NCBI GenBank assembly: GCA_900553185.1 | Contig: USCT01000005.1 | Location: 80,462-144,461, forward strand | Reading direction: 5' to 3' | Origin: an uncultured Bacteroides sp. | GTDB taxonomy: Bacteria; Bacteroidota; Bacteroidia; Bacteroidales; Bacteroidaceae | Length of the DNA stretch: 64,000 nt | Shown here: in pieces, positions 1 to 8,316 of the stretch | How positions within the stretch are numbered: position 1 is the first letter of the stretch | Layout of the letters: each line of letters begins with the position of its first letter | Notes under the pieces: generated by a model | Seen by the model: only the letters and a program-made list of their open reading frames with translations | Database searches by the model: none | Told to the model about the DNA's origin: nothing | Position numbers and translations under genes: made by a program

Positions 1-935
1 GCTATTACAAATGGAATGCCATCGACCCCAGTTACATAATCGACAACGACGGAAGACACTATCTGGTTTACGGCTCCTGGCACAGCGGTATCGCTCTCGT
101 GGAAATCGACGGAGAAACCGGTAAGGTAAAGGCCGATCTACCGAATCCCTGGGGAACAAACGATGACATTGCCGCCTACGGCCAGTTAATAGCTACACGT
201 CAGATGGGAAACCGCTGGCAAGGTTCAGAAGGTCCTGAAATCATTTACCACGACGGATATTATTACCTGTTTCTGGCTTACGACGCTCTGGAGGTACCGT
301 ATAATACCCGTGTAGCACGTGCCACCAGCATAACAGGCCCCTATCTGGGTATGGACGGTACGGATGTAACGACAACCGGAGGAGACGTCCTTCCCGTAGT
401 AACCCACCCGTATAAATTCAACGGAAGCGACGGCTGGGTAGGTATTTCTCACTGCTGTATTTTCGACGACGGGAACGGCAACTGGTTCTTTGCCTCACAG
501 GGACGTTTTCCGGCAAATGTAAGCGGAAACGCTTATAGCAATGCCATCATGATGGGACAGGTACGCTGCATACGCTGGACCAAAGACGGCTGGCCGCTCG
601 TAATGCCCGAACGCTACGGAGCCGTGCCACAGGTAGAGATAACCGAAAACGAACTGACTGGAGACTGGGAAAACATTGATCTTTCCTATTCGTACGGAAA
701 CCAGAAGACATCAACTTCAATGACACTTTCGGCCGACCATCAGGTAACAGCAGGAGACTGGAAAGGAGCTACCTGGACGTATGACAGCAACAACCGCTGC
801 CTCATCCTCGACAACGGCGTAGAACTTTACCTGCAACGCGAAACAGACTGGGAAGCTTCTCCAAGGACACATACCATTGTCTATGCCGGTTATGACAAGA
901 ACTGCAGGACTTACTGGGGGAAAAAGAGCAAATAA
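1..935 (+). CDS. Arabinan endo-1,5-alpha-L-arabinosidase, GH43 family (5' end outside window)
   Basis: The reading frame is open from base 3, so the N-terminus lies outside the window; 310 residues are visible. The five-bladed propeller of GH43 is recognisable from WNAIDPSYI (the family's pKa-modulating Asp region) and EGPEIIYHDGYYYLF (general-acid Glu region); the catalytic base Asp would be upstream. The last ~80 residues match the small beta-barrel domain that follows the propeller in bacterial endo-arabinanases. Expected role: secreted or surface hydrolysis of the alpha-1,5-arabinan backbone of pectin. Whether it belongs to a polysaccharide utilisation locus cannot be seen. A GTG at 99 is an internal codon, not the start. 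A strong hairpin terminator follows. Confidence 0.88.
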   Translation, partial: YYKWNAIDPSYIIDNDGRHYLVYGSWHSGIALVEIDGETGKVKADLPNPWGTNDDIAAYGQLIATRQMGNRWQGSEGPEIIYHDGYYYLFLAYDALEVPYNTRVARATSITGPYLGMDGTDVTTTGGDVLPVVTHPYKFNGSDGWVGISHCCIFDDGNGNWFFASQGRFPANVSGNAYSNAIMMGQVRCIRWTKDGWPLVMPERYGAVPQVEITENELTGDWENIDLSYSYGNQKTSTSMTLSADHQVTAGDWKGATWTYDSNNRCLILDNGVELYLQRETDWEASPRTHTIVYAGYDKNCRTYWGKKSK

Positions 936-974
936 CCCTGAACACCGGATATAATACAACGCCTTTCTCATCAG

Positions 975-1013
975 AATGAGTAATCCTCCCTGTAGGGTTA
1001 CTCATTTATTTTT
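975..1013 (+). terminator. Rho-independent terminator after the GH43 gene
   Basis: Twelve-base stem (975-986 with 995-1006, one G-U pair), 8-base loop, followed by TATTTTTA. It ends the GH43 transcript 40 bases after the stop. Confidence 0.75.
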
Positions 1014-1155
1014 ACGATTCATTCTTATATCTGCCTGCACCTCTGAACAGTCTGCTCACCGTCCTTTCAAATTTTCCGGTATCTGCAAGCAAACGATATA
1101 CACACCTCTCCTTAATTTGAGCCTCATCTCTTAACAAACCTAGAAGCAAAGCCCC
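1014..1155. other. Intergenic, nothing recognised
   Basis: A+T-rich spacer between the GH43 terminator and the small-RNA element. A TTAACAAA motif about 25 bases before the element also occurs at the matching place before the second copy at 62134, so conservation may extend slightly upstream. Confidence 0.4.
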
Positions 1156-1302
1156 AAATTCTTAATCTATGTTATAAAACATGCTTTTTAAGCCTGAACG
1201 CTTGCATATTTCCCAGTATTCCGTACCTTTGCATCGTGTTTTTCATAGTATTAGATTTAAGGTTAACAAAGGTTGGAGTACAGCGGTACTCCTTTTTTTA
1301 TG
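1156..1302 (+). repeat. 147-base dispersed repeat, copy 1 (small-RNA cassette)
   Basis: Matches 62134-62280 in the same orientation at 145 of 147 bases; the two differences are at 1192 (G here, A there) and 1231 (G here, A there). The repeat contains a complete promoter, a short transcribed region and a terminator and ends at an ATG immediately after the T-run; flanks on either side are unrelated. There are no coding features inside. Confidence 0.9.
1235..1299 (+). ncRNA. Putative ~65-nt small RNA or mnmA leader attenuator (copy 1)
   Basis: A Bacteroidota promoter precedes it: TTGC at 1202-1205 and TACCTTTG at 1224-1231, giving a start near 1235. The transcript would end in a 7-bp GGAGTAC/GTACTCC hairpin (1275-1281, 1286-1292) with loop AGCG and a run of seven T (1293-1299), a textbook intrinsic terminator. 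The mnmA start codon is 42 bases further on and no other mnmA promoter is evident, so the element could be a free small RNA, a leader whose readthrough feeds mnmA, or both. Promoter and terminator are seen; the function is inference. Confidence 0.65.
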
Positions 1303-1341
1303 CCCTTAAGCGAAATACCCCTAAAAACAACAAGATCAAGC

Positions 1342-2400
1342 ATGAAATCCAATAAAAGCGTATTACTTGGCATGAGTGGAGGAACGGACAGTTCGGTAGC
1401 TGCGCTGTTACTACAAGATGCAGGTTATAAGGTAACCGGCATTACATTCCGGTTCTATGAAAAAAATAACAATACGGAATACCTGGACGACGCACGCGAA
1501 CTATGCGACCGCCTGGGAATTCGCCACCTGACCTACGATGTACGCGAAGAGTTCCGTCAGCGCATCATCGATTATTTCATCCGTGAATACCTGGCAGGGC
1601 GAACTCCCGTGCCCTGCACGCTATGCAATAACTACCTGAAATGGCCACTCCTGGAGCAGATAGCCGATCAAGAAGGCTGCGATTATTTTGCTACCGGACA
1701 TTATGTCCAGAAACAACAGATTGACGGATACTGGCACATCACACAGGGAGCCGATCCGGATAAAGACCAGTCCTTCTTTCTGTGGGGATTGCCACAATCC
1801 ACCCTCCAACGTATGCTGCTTCCCATGGGGGCACTGACCAAAACAAGGGTACGTGAAATAGCTGCCGAACGGGGATTTCTGAAAGCAGCCCGTAAACGGG
1901 ATAGCCTAGGAGTCTGTTTCTGTCCCATGGATTACCGTACCTTCCTGCATCAGCACGTCACTCCCGGACGCATTGTTCCCGGAAACTTTTACGACGAAGA
2001 AGGGCATTTTCTCGGGAAGCATGAGGGATACCCCTTTTACACCATCGGACAACGAAGAGGGCTGGGCATTCACCTGAACAAAGCCCTATTCGTAAAGGCC
2101 ATTTATCCAGAAGAAAACAAAATTATCCTCAGCGACAACCTGCAGGCACTGGAACAGACCGAAATTGTGCTGACAGACTGGAACATCACCAATCCGTCTG
2201 CCTTGCTGGGAAAAGACGACGTCATCATCAAAGTACGCTACCGCAAGCAGGCCAACCGCTGTACCGTAACCCGTACCAACGACGGAAACCTGCATGTACA
2301 GCTACATGATCCACTGGCTTCGATTGCAACCGGACAGGCCGCTGCCTTTTATCGGAATAACGTCGTTCTAGGAGGAGGTATCATTGCTGCCAGCCGGTAA
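1342..2400 (+). CDS. mnmA: tRNA-specific 2-thiouridylase MnmA
   Basis: Thiolates position 2 of the wobble uridine (U34) in tRNA-Lys, -Glu and -Gln using ATP and a sulfur relay. From the ATG at 1342 the protein has 352 residues. The PP-loop SGGTDSS is at residues 12-18, the KDQSFFL motif at 141-147, and the two catalytic cysteines fall at about C95 (PCTLCN) and C192 (GVCFC). In-frame starts at 1300 and 1273 exist but would put the start inside the terminator of the upstream small-RNA element and add residues absent from the family, so 1342 is preferred. mnmD, acting on the same wobble base, is also in this window (24946). Confidence 0.95.
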   Translation: MKSNKSVLLGMSGGTDSSVAALLLQDAGYKVTGITFRFYEKNNNTEYLDDARELCDRLGIRHLTYDVREEFRQRIIDYFIREYLAGRTPVPCTLCNNYLKWPLLEQIADQEGCDYFATGHYVQKQQIDGYWHITQGADPDKDQSFFLWGLPQSTLQRMLLPMGALTKTRVREIAAERGFLKAARKRDSLGVCFCPMDYRTFLHQHVTPGRIVPGNFYDEEGHFLGKHEGYPFYTIGQRRGLGIHLNKALFVKAIYPEENKIILSDNLQALEQTEIVLTDWNITNPSALLGKDDVIIKVRYRKQANRCTVTRTNDGNLHVQLHDPLASIATGQAAAFYRNNVVLGGGIIAASR

Positions 2401-2566
2401 GAACCATTATCCAACAGACAAGAGACTTAACTTGTCCACACTCTTTCGTCCGGCTTATTAACAAGATGTTTATAAATAAGGGGAATTAACTTGAAACTGA
2501 TTTTCAATACCCTATAGATTATTTGGAGCATTTATATTCGTCTCGTGAACATTCTTATTCACACCC

Positions 2567-2589
2567 CTGTTGAAAACTTCAACAGTTTT
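2567..2589 (+). terminator. Possible weak terminator after mnmA
   Basis: CTGTTGAA/TTCAACAG stem with a 3-base loop followed by TTTTC. Confidence 0.4.
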
Positions 2590-2600
2590 CCAACAGCATA

Positions 2601-2645
2601 AAAAAACACCTGTAACATCCCTTCAGAACATTACAGGTGTTTTTT
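2601..2645. terminator. Bidirectional terminator between mnmA and the GH123 gene
   Basis: Fifteen-base inverted repeat (2601-2615 with 2631-2645) with A-run on the left and T-run on the right, suited to both converging transcripts. Confidence 0.85.
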
Positions 2646-2664
2646 CCTCCAGCCAAGCTATCGT

Positions 2665-4437
2665 TTACAAGGAGTTCACGTAAGCATTCAGTTCGTTTAC
2701 CATATCGGCAGCCGATTTATGCGTATAACTTTCACTTTCCGGCATAAATTCTCCCACCAGCTTGTTCAATTTACCCAGCTCACGACGGGCATTCTTACGA
2801 ACCAGTTCATCGCGCAAGATAAGTATCTTTTCACAGCACTGCAGACCTTCCACCAACCGTTCGAAACGGATACTGCTCCGCGGCCCCGGGTAAATGCAAT
2901 ACGTATCGCCGGCAGCCCAGGTACGGAAACGGGAATCGTGCAGCGGATCGGCCGGCCAGCTCATGGTAGACCAGCGCAGATAGCCGTCATAACCTCCGGC
3001 TACGGCATGGATAGCTGTCCACGCAGCTTCGGCCGGTGCTGAGAAAGTAAAGATATTCGGAAAAGCTTCCGTACAACATGTATAATACGTACTGATCTGT
3101 CCTTTCTGCTCACGTTCGGCTTTCACTTTCGCCGGGAATGTCTGTCCGTAGGGAATACACAAATAATACAAGTCAGCCTGGATTTCGTCGTGATAATTGC
3201 CTGCCAGCATAATCTTGAAATCCGGATCGGCCGCTTTCACAACCTTAATGGCTTCCTGCATATCCTTCATCGGACGTTCGTCCATGGAGATGGAAGTCTT
3301 TTCAAACCATCCTTTTTCCTTGAGATGGCGGGCAAAATCTTTCAGGAAAACGCCCCAGTAGTCTGTATAGGCAGATTCTCCGGGTTTGGCTTTCACATAT
3401 AAGACCCGGTTTGTAGCCTGGTCATAGTAATCGAAACTCAATTCCCAGGGTACCATCGTATAGCAACTGATCAAATCGTCGATACCTACATCATTCATCA
3501 TGAAGTCCACCCATTTGTCGAACACCGTATAATCGAAAGCCCAGGTTCCATCCAGTTTTTTCATCCGGAAAATCATGCTGTCATAAGGATCGTACGTCTG
3601 TCCGGCCCAAGGCTTGTGCATGATGCTGGCCGTAATGGTCCGCTGACCGGCATTCGCCAGCATACGCATGATGGGACGCATGGCATCAAAATGTTCCTTG
3701 CTCCACAAGGGCACCTGGTAATAACGGGCTATGGCATACGGATTCTGCCACAAATCGACATACATCCTCCAGTCCTTTGGCGCAGGAAGAACCCTTTCGC
3801 TTACCCGTATCTCGACCCTCAATGACTTACGCCCGAGCTTTTCGCCTGATACAGACAATTTCCCCCGATAAACTCCCGGTTCTGCACTGGCAGGAATCCA
3901 TACATTCACCCATACCGGCTGAACGGTCCGTGCCTTTACCGGAAGAAGTGACTCCATATCCAGCATATCGGCCACCATGGACGAATCCCAGTCGGCTTTG
4001 TCCGGACGCGCTCCACAGCCTCCTTTTCCGTCCTTGTTCAGTTCATCGGTCATGACATATCTTACGAAATGTGTCCGGATGGCAGAAGCAGGAATCACGT
4101 TTTTCCCATTTTTCAGTTCAGACATTTCTATTTTTACATCTCCCAAGTCCTCTTTTGTCCACAACAAAGCCTGTGCGTTCACACGCTCCCCTCTCCAGCC
4201 TTCCAGCCGGATGCTGTTCTGTTGTTTCACATCGGGAACATCCAGTTTTCTGTAACGTACATCGGTAGTAGCCCAACTGAAACAGGCGGTCTGTTTCAGT
4301 TTATTCCATACAGTCTCATCATCATGCGGCTTGGTATCGGTCAGTTCTTCAAATTGAGTCAGCGGAAAACGTCCGGTCTGCTGGGCACTGACACCGGTGC
4401 ACACCAGCAACAAAAGGAAAAGAAAAAATTTTTTCAT
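2665..4437 (-). CDS. GH123-family glycosidase (DUF4091), probable beta-N-acetylgalactosaminidase
   Basis: 590 residues, with a cleavable signal peptide (residues 1-19, ending GVSAQ), so exported to periplasm or surface. An N-terminal beta-sandwich domain (about 30-215) is followed by a TIM-barrel (about 220-570). The family works by substrate-assisted catalysis using an Asp-Glu pair; SISMDERP places D386-E387 at the expected position. Known GH123 enzymes from Bacteroides vulgatus and Clostridium remove beta-linked GalNAc from glycans; the exact substrate here is inferred only from family. It stands 133 bases downstream of the trhP-like gene, probably as its own unit. Confidence 0.8.
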   Translation of the reverse strand: MKKFFLFLLLLVCTGVSAQQTGRFPLTQFEELTDTKPHDDETVWNKLKQTACFSWATTDVRYRKLDVPDVKQQNSIRLEGWRGERVNAQALLWTKEDLGDVKIEMSELKNGKNVIPASAIRTHFVRYVMTDELNKDGKGGCGARPDKADWDSSMVADMLDMESLLPVKARTVQPVWVNVWIPASAEPGVYRGKLSVSGEKLGRKSLRVEIRVSERVLPAPKDWRMYVDLWQNPYAIARYYQVPLWSKEHFDAMRPIMRMLANAGQRTITASIMHKPWAGQTYDPYDSMIFRMKKLDGTWAFDYTVFDKWVDFMMNDVGIDDLISCYTMVPWELSFDYYDQATNRVLYVKAKPGESAYTDYWGVFLKDFARHLKEKGWFEKTSISMDERPMKDMQEAIKVVKAADPDFKIMLAGNYHDEIQADLYYLCIPYGQTFPAKVKAEREQKGQISTYYTCCTEAFPNIFTFSAPAEAAWTAIHAVAGGYDGYLRWSTMSWPADPLHDSRFRTWAAGDTYCIYPGPRSSIRFERLVEGLQCCEKILILRDELVRKNARRELGKLNKLVGEFMPESESYTHKSAADMVNELNAYVNSL

Positions 4438-4474
4438 AGCAGATTATATTACAAGGTAAAAACAAGCAAAGAAG

Positions 4475-4508
4475 CCTTGATGCATTCAAGGAGGCTCATA
4501 CATCAAGG
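4475..4508 (-). terminator. Hairpin between trhP-like and GH123 genes
   Basis: CCTTGATG/CATCAAGG can pair across 4475-4508, or CCTTGA/TCAAGG locally across 4475-4491. On the minus strand it is followed by a T-rich stretch, fitting a terminator or attenuator before the GH123 gene. Confidence 0.4.
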
Positions 4509-4570
4509 TCTACCTACCCTGACAAGCATACGCAGATTGCACCAAGGCTACAATAAATAGTAAGAGTCTA

Positions 4571-5833
4571 TCACTTCTTTTTCAGTTCATCGGCCGGGAC
4601 AATGCGATAGAGCTTGTCACTCGGACGAATACGTTCGGGTACCTTAAACGATACATGCACCCCTTTCTTCACTACATCCACCGGTTTCAGGTCCACACGG
4701 GCCTCTTCCAGTGTCAGATACATTGCTCCGGTAGTCGGTCCGGTAATCAGTAGTTTGTCGCCCACCTTGATTTCGGCAGCCTCTATCAGGAACTCAGCCA
4801 CACCGATGTTGGAGAAATACTTGATACCACGACCGGCATATACTTTCCGTTCGGTTGCCTCCGAACCGTAGTTCTTGCTCCATTCGCCCAGACGCTGTCC
4901 CAGGTAGTAACCGTTCCAGAAGCCACGATTGAAGACGGTCTTCAGACGGGTATCCCAATCGGCTACCTTTTCTTCCGTAAAGGTACCGTCCAGGTACGAA
5001 CGGATGGCTTCCTTGTAACATTCCACCACGGTCTTTACGTACTCAGGTCCCCGGGCACGTCCTTCTATCTTGAACACCCGTACACCGGCCTCTATCATTT
5101 CATCCATGAAATGAATGGTTTTCAAGTCTTTCGGCGACATGATGTACTTGTTGTCCACCTCCAGTTCGATGTCGCTTTCCTTATCCTTCACGATATAAGC
5201 CCGGCGACAAACCTGCATACAGGCACCCCGGTTGGCCGATGCGTTCAGTTCGTTCAGGCTCAGGTAACATTTTCCTGATACCGCCATACACAAGGCACCG
5301 TGACAGAACATCTCGATACGTACCAGTTCGCCCATCGGACCTTTTATCTGCTGTTCCTGGATGGCTTCATAGATTTTCCGTACCTGTTTCAGGTTCAGCT
5401 CGCGTGCCAGCACCACCACATCGGCAAACTGTGCATAAAACTTCAAGGCTTCTACGTTGCTGATGTTCAACTGAGTAGAAAGATGCACTTCCTGTCCTAC
5501 CTGATTGCAGTAAGCCATCACTGCCACATCGGCGGCAATCACCGCACTGATACCGGCTTCCTTGGCCGCATCCACAATCTTACGCATCAGCTCGATGTCT
5601 TCATCGTAAATAATGGTATTGATCGTCAGGTAACTTTTCACACCGTTTTCATCGCAGATACGGGCTATTTCCCTCAAGTCATTGATGCTAAACGTACTGG
5701 CCGATCGTGCACGCATATTCAGGCTTTCAATTCCGAAGTAGATGGAATCCGCTCCGGCATGGATGGCCGCCGCCAGAGACTCACGGGAGCCTACGGGAGC
5801 CATGATTTCAAAGTCTTTTATCGAATAATTCAT
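4571..5833 (-). CDS. Peptidase U32-family protein, TrhP-like tRNA hydroxylase
   Basis: 420 residues. The U32 signature EMFCHGALCMAVSGKC lies at about 175-189, with further cysteines at C205 and C209; U32 proteins of the TrhP/RlhA/UbiU group use such cysteines to hold an iron-sulfur cluster. Family members act as oxygen- or prephenate-dependent hydroxylases; TrhP makes 5-hydroxyuridine at tRNA position 34. The length and the divergent partner dusB (another tRNA modification gene) favour TrhP over a true peptidase. The start at 5833 follows a TACCTTTG box by 22 bases. The exact substrate is inferred; a collagenase-like peptidase annotation is the older alternative. Confidence 0.75.
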   Translation of the reverse strand: MNYSIKDFEIMAPVGSRESLAAAIHAGADSIYFGIESLNMRARSASTFSINDLREIARICDENGVKSYLTINTIIYDEDIELMRKIVDAAKEAGISAVIAADVAVMAYCNQVGQEVHLSTQLNISNVEALKFYAQFADVVVLARELNLKQVRKIYEAIQEQQIKGPMGELVRIEMFCHGALCMAVSGKCYLSLNELNASANRGACMQVCRRAYIVKDKESDIELEVDNKYIMSPKDLKTIHFMDEMIEAGVRVFKIEGRARGPEYVKTVVECYKEAIRSYLDGTFTEEKVADWDTRLKTVFNRGFWNGYYLGQRLGEWSKNYGSEATERKVYAGRGIKYFSNIGVAEFLIEAAEIKVGDKLLITGPTTGAMYLTLEEARVDLKPVDVVKKGVHVSFKVPERIRPSDKLYRIVPADELKKK

Positions 5834-5853
5834 TTTTTACTGATTAATGATTT

Positions 5854-5904
5854 GCAAAGGTAGTGATTTTCCACCAAATGCACGGTAAAAATCACTATCT
5901 TTGC
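5854..5904. promoter_or_regulatory. Symmetric divergent promoter of trhP-like and dusB
   Basis: Two -7 boxes face away from each other: TACCTTTG on the minus strand (5862-5855) and TATCTTTG on the plus strand (5896-5903). They are part of an inverted repeat whose 17-base arms, 5854-5870 and 5888-5904, match at 16 of 17 positions around a 17-base spacer. Symmetry beyond the -7 boxes suggests an operator or paired RNA polymerase sites. Confidence 0.8.
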
Positions 5905-5922
5905 GCCTTCAAAAGTCATGCA

Positions 5923-6912
5923 ATGAAGATAAGAAACATCGATTTAGGAGAAAAGCCGGTACTGCTGGCTCCGATGGAGGATGTGACCGATCCTGCCTTC
6001 CGCCTGTTGTGCAAGGAGTTCGGCGCCGACATGGTCTATACAGAATTCGTTTCGAGCGACGCACTGATCCGCTCGGTCGGGAAAACCATGCTGAAGCTGA
6101 ATATCAGCGACGCGGAACGTCCCGTAGCCATTCAGGTATACGGAAAAGACACCGATACCATGGTAGAAGCGGCACGCATCATCGAAGAAGCCAGACCCGA
6201 CATTATTGACATCAATTTCGGATGTCCGGTGAAACGGGTAGCCGGGAAGGGTGCCGGTGCCGGTATGTTGCAGAACGTACCGAAAATGCTGGAAATGACA
6301 CGTGCCATTGTCGATGCCGTCAAGGTTCCGGTTACCGTCAAAACCCGCCTGGGATGGGATGCCGACCACAAGATTATCGTAGACCTGGCCGAACAGCTGC
6401 AGGATTGCGGCATTGAAGCATTGACCATCCACGGACGCACCCGCGCCCAGATGTATACCGGCGAGGCCGACTGGACCCTGATAGGAGAAGTGAAGAAGAA
6501 TCCACGCATGCGTATCCCGATTATCGGAAACGGTGACGTCACGACTCCCGAACGGGCCAAGGAATGTTTCGAGAAATACGGAGTAGACGCCATCATGATC
6601 GGACGGGCCAGCTTTGGCCGTCCCTGGATATTCAAGGAAGTCAAGCACTATCTTCAGACCGGCGAACTGCTTCCACCCCTTTCCTTCAAATGGAGAATGG
6701 ATGTCCTGCGCCGCGAAATAGCCGATAGCGTAAATCTGCTGGACGAACGCCGGGGTATCCTGCACGTACGCCGCCACCTGGCCGCCTCTCCGTTGTTCAA
6801 AGGCATACCTAATTTCAAGGAAACCCGTATCGCCATGCTCCGTGCAGAAACGGTAGAAGACCTGACCAATATCCTGAACCATATCGAAGAGACTTTCGGG
6901 AAAGAAGCATAA
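5923..6912 (+). CDS. dusB: tRNA-dihydrouridine synthase DusB
   Basis: FMN enzyme that reduces uridine to dihydrouridine in the tRNA D-loop with NADPH. 329 residues from the ATG at 5923, which sits 20 bases after TATCTTTG; the longer frame from 5863 overlaps the promoter and is rejected. The TIM barrel opens with LLAPMEDVTDPAFR, the catalytic cysteine is C101 in INFGCPVKRV, and the later NGDV and IMIGRASFGRPWIF motifs bind phosphate of FMN. The helical C-terminal tRNA-binding domain is present. Strong terminator downstream. Confidence 0.93.
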   Translation: MKIRNIDLGEKPVLLAPMEDVTDPAFRLLCKEFGADMVYTEFVSSDALIRSVGKTMLKLNISDAERPVAIQVYGKDTDTMVEAARIIEEARPDIIDINFGCPVKRVAGKGAGAGMLQNVPKMLEMTRAIVDAVKVPVTVKTRLGWDADHKIIVDLAEQLQDCGIEALTIHGRTRAQMYTGEADWTLIGEVKKNPRMRIPIIGNGDVTTPERAKECFEKYGVDAIMIGRASFGRPWIFKEVKHYLQTGELLPPLSFKWRMDVLRREIADSVNLLDERRGILHVRRHLAASPLFKGIPNFKETRIAMLRAETVEDLTNILNHIEETFGKEA

Positions 6913-6918
6913 AAAGAC

Positions 6919-6962
6919 AGAGAGACGGTACACTGAACAACCTGTATACCGTCTCTCTATAT
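6919..6962. terminator. Bidirectional terminator between dusB and the DUF2807 lipoprotein
   Basis: Twelve-base perfect stem (6919-6930 with 6947-6958) followed by an A+T-rich tail. Serves both converging genes. Confidence 0.8.
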
Positions 6963-6988
6963 TATTTTTATATATCCGCTGTATATCC

Positions 6989-7936
6989 TTACATCCGTGA
7001 CGCCTTCTTGACATCTCCGGTAATACGTGCCGGAGTACCTGCGTAACTTACCGAACCGGCGCTCGAAACATGTACGTCCAAAGTACCGCTGGCCGAACAG
7101 GTAATATCGCCGGCCGAAGAACTGCTGGCTGTTACATCGGTAGCACGCAACTGGTCGGCACGGACATCACCGGCAGAACCCGATTCAAGGACAGCATTCC
7201 GGCAGACACCTTCCAATACGATGTCGCCCGAAGAACCGGCAGAAGCCAATACATCGCCCTGACAATCGATACCTTTTATCTTACAATCGCCCGAAGAAGA
7301 AACCTCAGCTTTCAATTGAGTACAACGCAACGACTCCATCTTGACATCACCGCTGCTGGAAACATCTACCAATGCACGCTGACATTCCACCCGATTGACG
7401 GCAATATCTCCGCTACTGGAAATCTGTGCGGACAAATCTCCACACTTAACGGCCTCCGCCATAATGTCGCCACTGCTCGAAGCCGAAAGACTGACCGGCT
7501 TTTGGGTAGTCAGTCCGTTAGCCAGTTCAATATCAGAAGAACTGCTTGTCTCGAAAGAAACGACCTCCGGTGCATAGACACGCACCTCGTAGGTACATTT
7601 TCCCTTGATGGAAGTACCACGTTGCATACCTACATTCAGAGCTCCCTGCGATTCTTCTACCCGGATACGTTCGATCAGGTTGTCCGGCGCATAAATTTCG
7701 GCGTACGGTGATGAGGTAGCCGTCTGATAATAGATCACATCTACCGAAGAAGAGGAGCTGATAGACTTAATGTCTGAAATAGACACCTTTTTCGTTACAT
7801 ACGTTTTACTGGGAACAATCCCCTGAGTCTGGAACAGACCGTTCCCGTTACTGCCGCTTCCAGCAAAACAACTGGACAAACCCATTGAAAAAACAGCGAT
7901 GAGCGCTGCCGATTTTACTTGTGCAAATGTTTTCAT
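6989..7936 (-). CDS. DUF2807 (GIN-domain) putative adhesin lipoprotein
   Basis: 315 residues with a lipoprotein signal ending GLSSC (C23), so lipid-anchored. After a head region the sequence is a beta-helix built from repeating units of about 20 residues, each carrying an SSSGDI or SAGDI-like turn; at least eight units can be counted between residues 130 and 305. The family is common in Bacteroidota and described only as auto-transporter or adhesin-like; no biochemical role is established. It is a single-gene unit with its own TACCTTTG promoter and a terminator shared with dusB. Confidence 0.8.
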   Translation of the reverse strand: MKTFAQVKSAALIAVFSMGLSSCFAGSGSNGNGLFQTQGIVPSKTYVTKKVSISDIKSISSSSSVDVIYYQTATSSPYAEIYAPDNLIERIRVEESQGALNVGMQRGTSIKGKCTYEVRVYAPEVVSFETSSSSDIELANGLTTQKPVSLSASSSGDIMAEAVKCGDLSAQISSSGDIAVNRVECQRALVDVSSSGDVKMESLRCTQLKAEVSSSGDCKIKGIDCQGDVLASAGSSGDIVLEGVCRNAVLESGSAGDVRADQLRATDVTASSSSAGDITCSASGTLDVHVSSAGSVSYAGTPARITGDVKKASRM

Positions 7937-7994
7937 TTCTGTTTGTGATTGATTAAAAAATTCTGTTTTCTATCTATTAAACGTAGTTTCCACC

Positions 7995-8002
7995 CAAAGG
8001 TA
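7995..8002 (-). promoter_or_regulatory. -7 box of the DUF2807 gene
   Basis: TACCTTTG on the minus strand, giving a leader of about 55 nt before the ATG at 7936. Confidence 0.65.
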
Positions 8003-8136
8003 ACAGAAAAAACAAAAAAATTAGAACTTACTCCTAAATTTTTAATCTAAACTTCAAAACTATTCTTATTTCCGACAAGGTAACTTATAACGTTATAGAA
8101 ATAAACATGGATTTCCCTACACAAAATCTATAAACC

Positions 8137-8209
8137 CCGACGGCGTTTATAAAAACCACGTCGGAACCTATATAAACCGCGTCGGCGTTTATATAAACGC
8201 CGACGCGGT
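8137..8209. repeat. G+C-rich palindrome cluster with a perfect 34-bp palindrome
   Basis: 8176-8209 is a perfect 34-base palindrome (half-site ACCGCGTCGGCGTTTAT). Just before it, 8137-8164 forms a related hairpin from CCGACG and CGTCGG. The variants AACC(C/A/G)CG(A/T)CGG occur three times and the inverse once. It lies 108 bases beyond the PAP2 stop in a region otherwise very A+T-rich. It could be an intergenic REP-like element, a protein-binding site or an RNA 3'-end stabiliser; no T-run follows, so it is not a classical terminator. Confidence 0.85.
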
Positions 8210-8316
8210 CTTGAGATTTATTCCGTACACTCGGAACTTTTCTCCTGAAGAAATAAACTTTGATATTTTCCTTAACAATAATTCCTGGTATTACAGCGTC
8301 TCCAACTGGACTGAAC

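Larger units (their letters stand above)
2401..2664. other. Convergent intergenic region
   Basis: No gene seen. It holds two hairpins: a weak one for mnmA (2567-2585) and the strong shared one at 2601-2645. Confidence 0.5.

Noticed and set aside
1273..1341. N-terminal extension of MnmA
   Set aside because: Would start inside the terminator hairpin of the small-RNA element; family starts at the PP-loop near the ATG at 1342.
4069..4560. 163-residue plus-strand frame
   Set aside because: Lies antisense to the GH123 gene, low-complexity composition, no domain.
5944..7014. 356-residue minus-strand frame
   Set aside because: Antisense to dusB, which has all family motifs and a promoter.
8176..8209. 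Rho-independent terminator of the PAP2 operon
   Set aside because: Symmetry is perfect, but no T-run follows on the minus strand and it is 108 bases from the stop.
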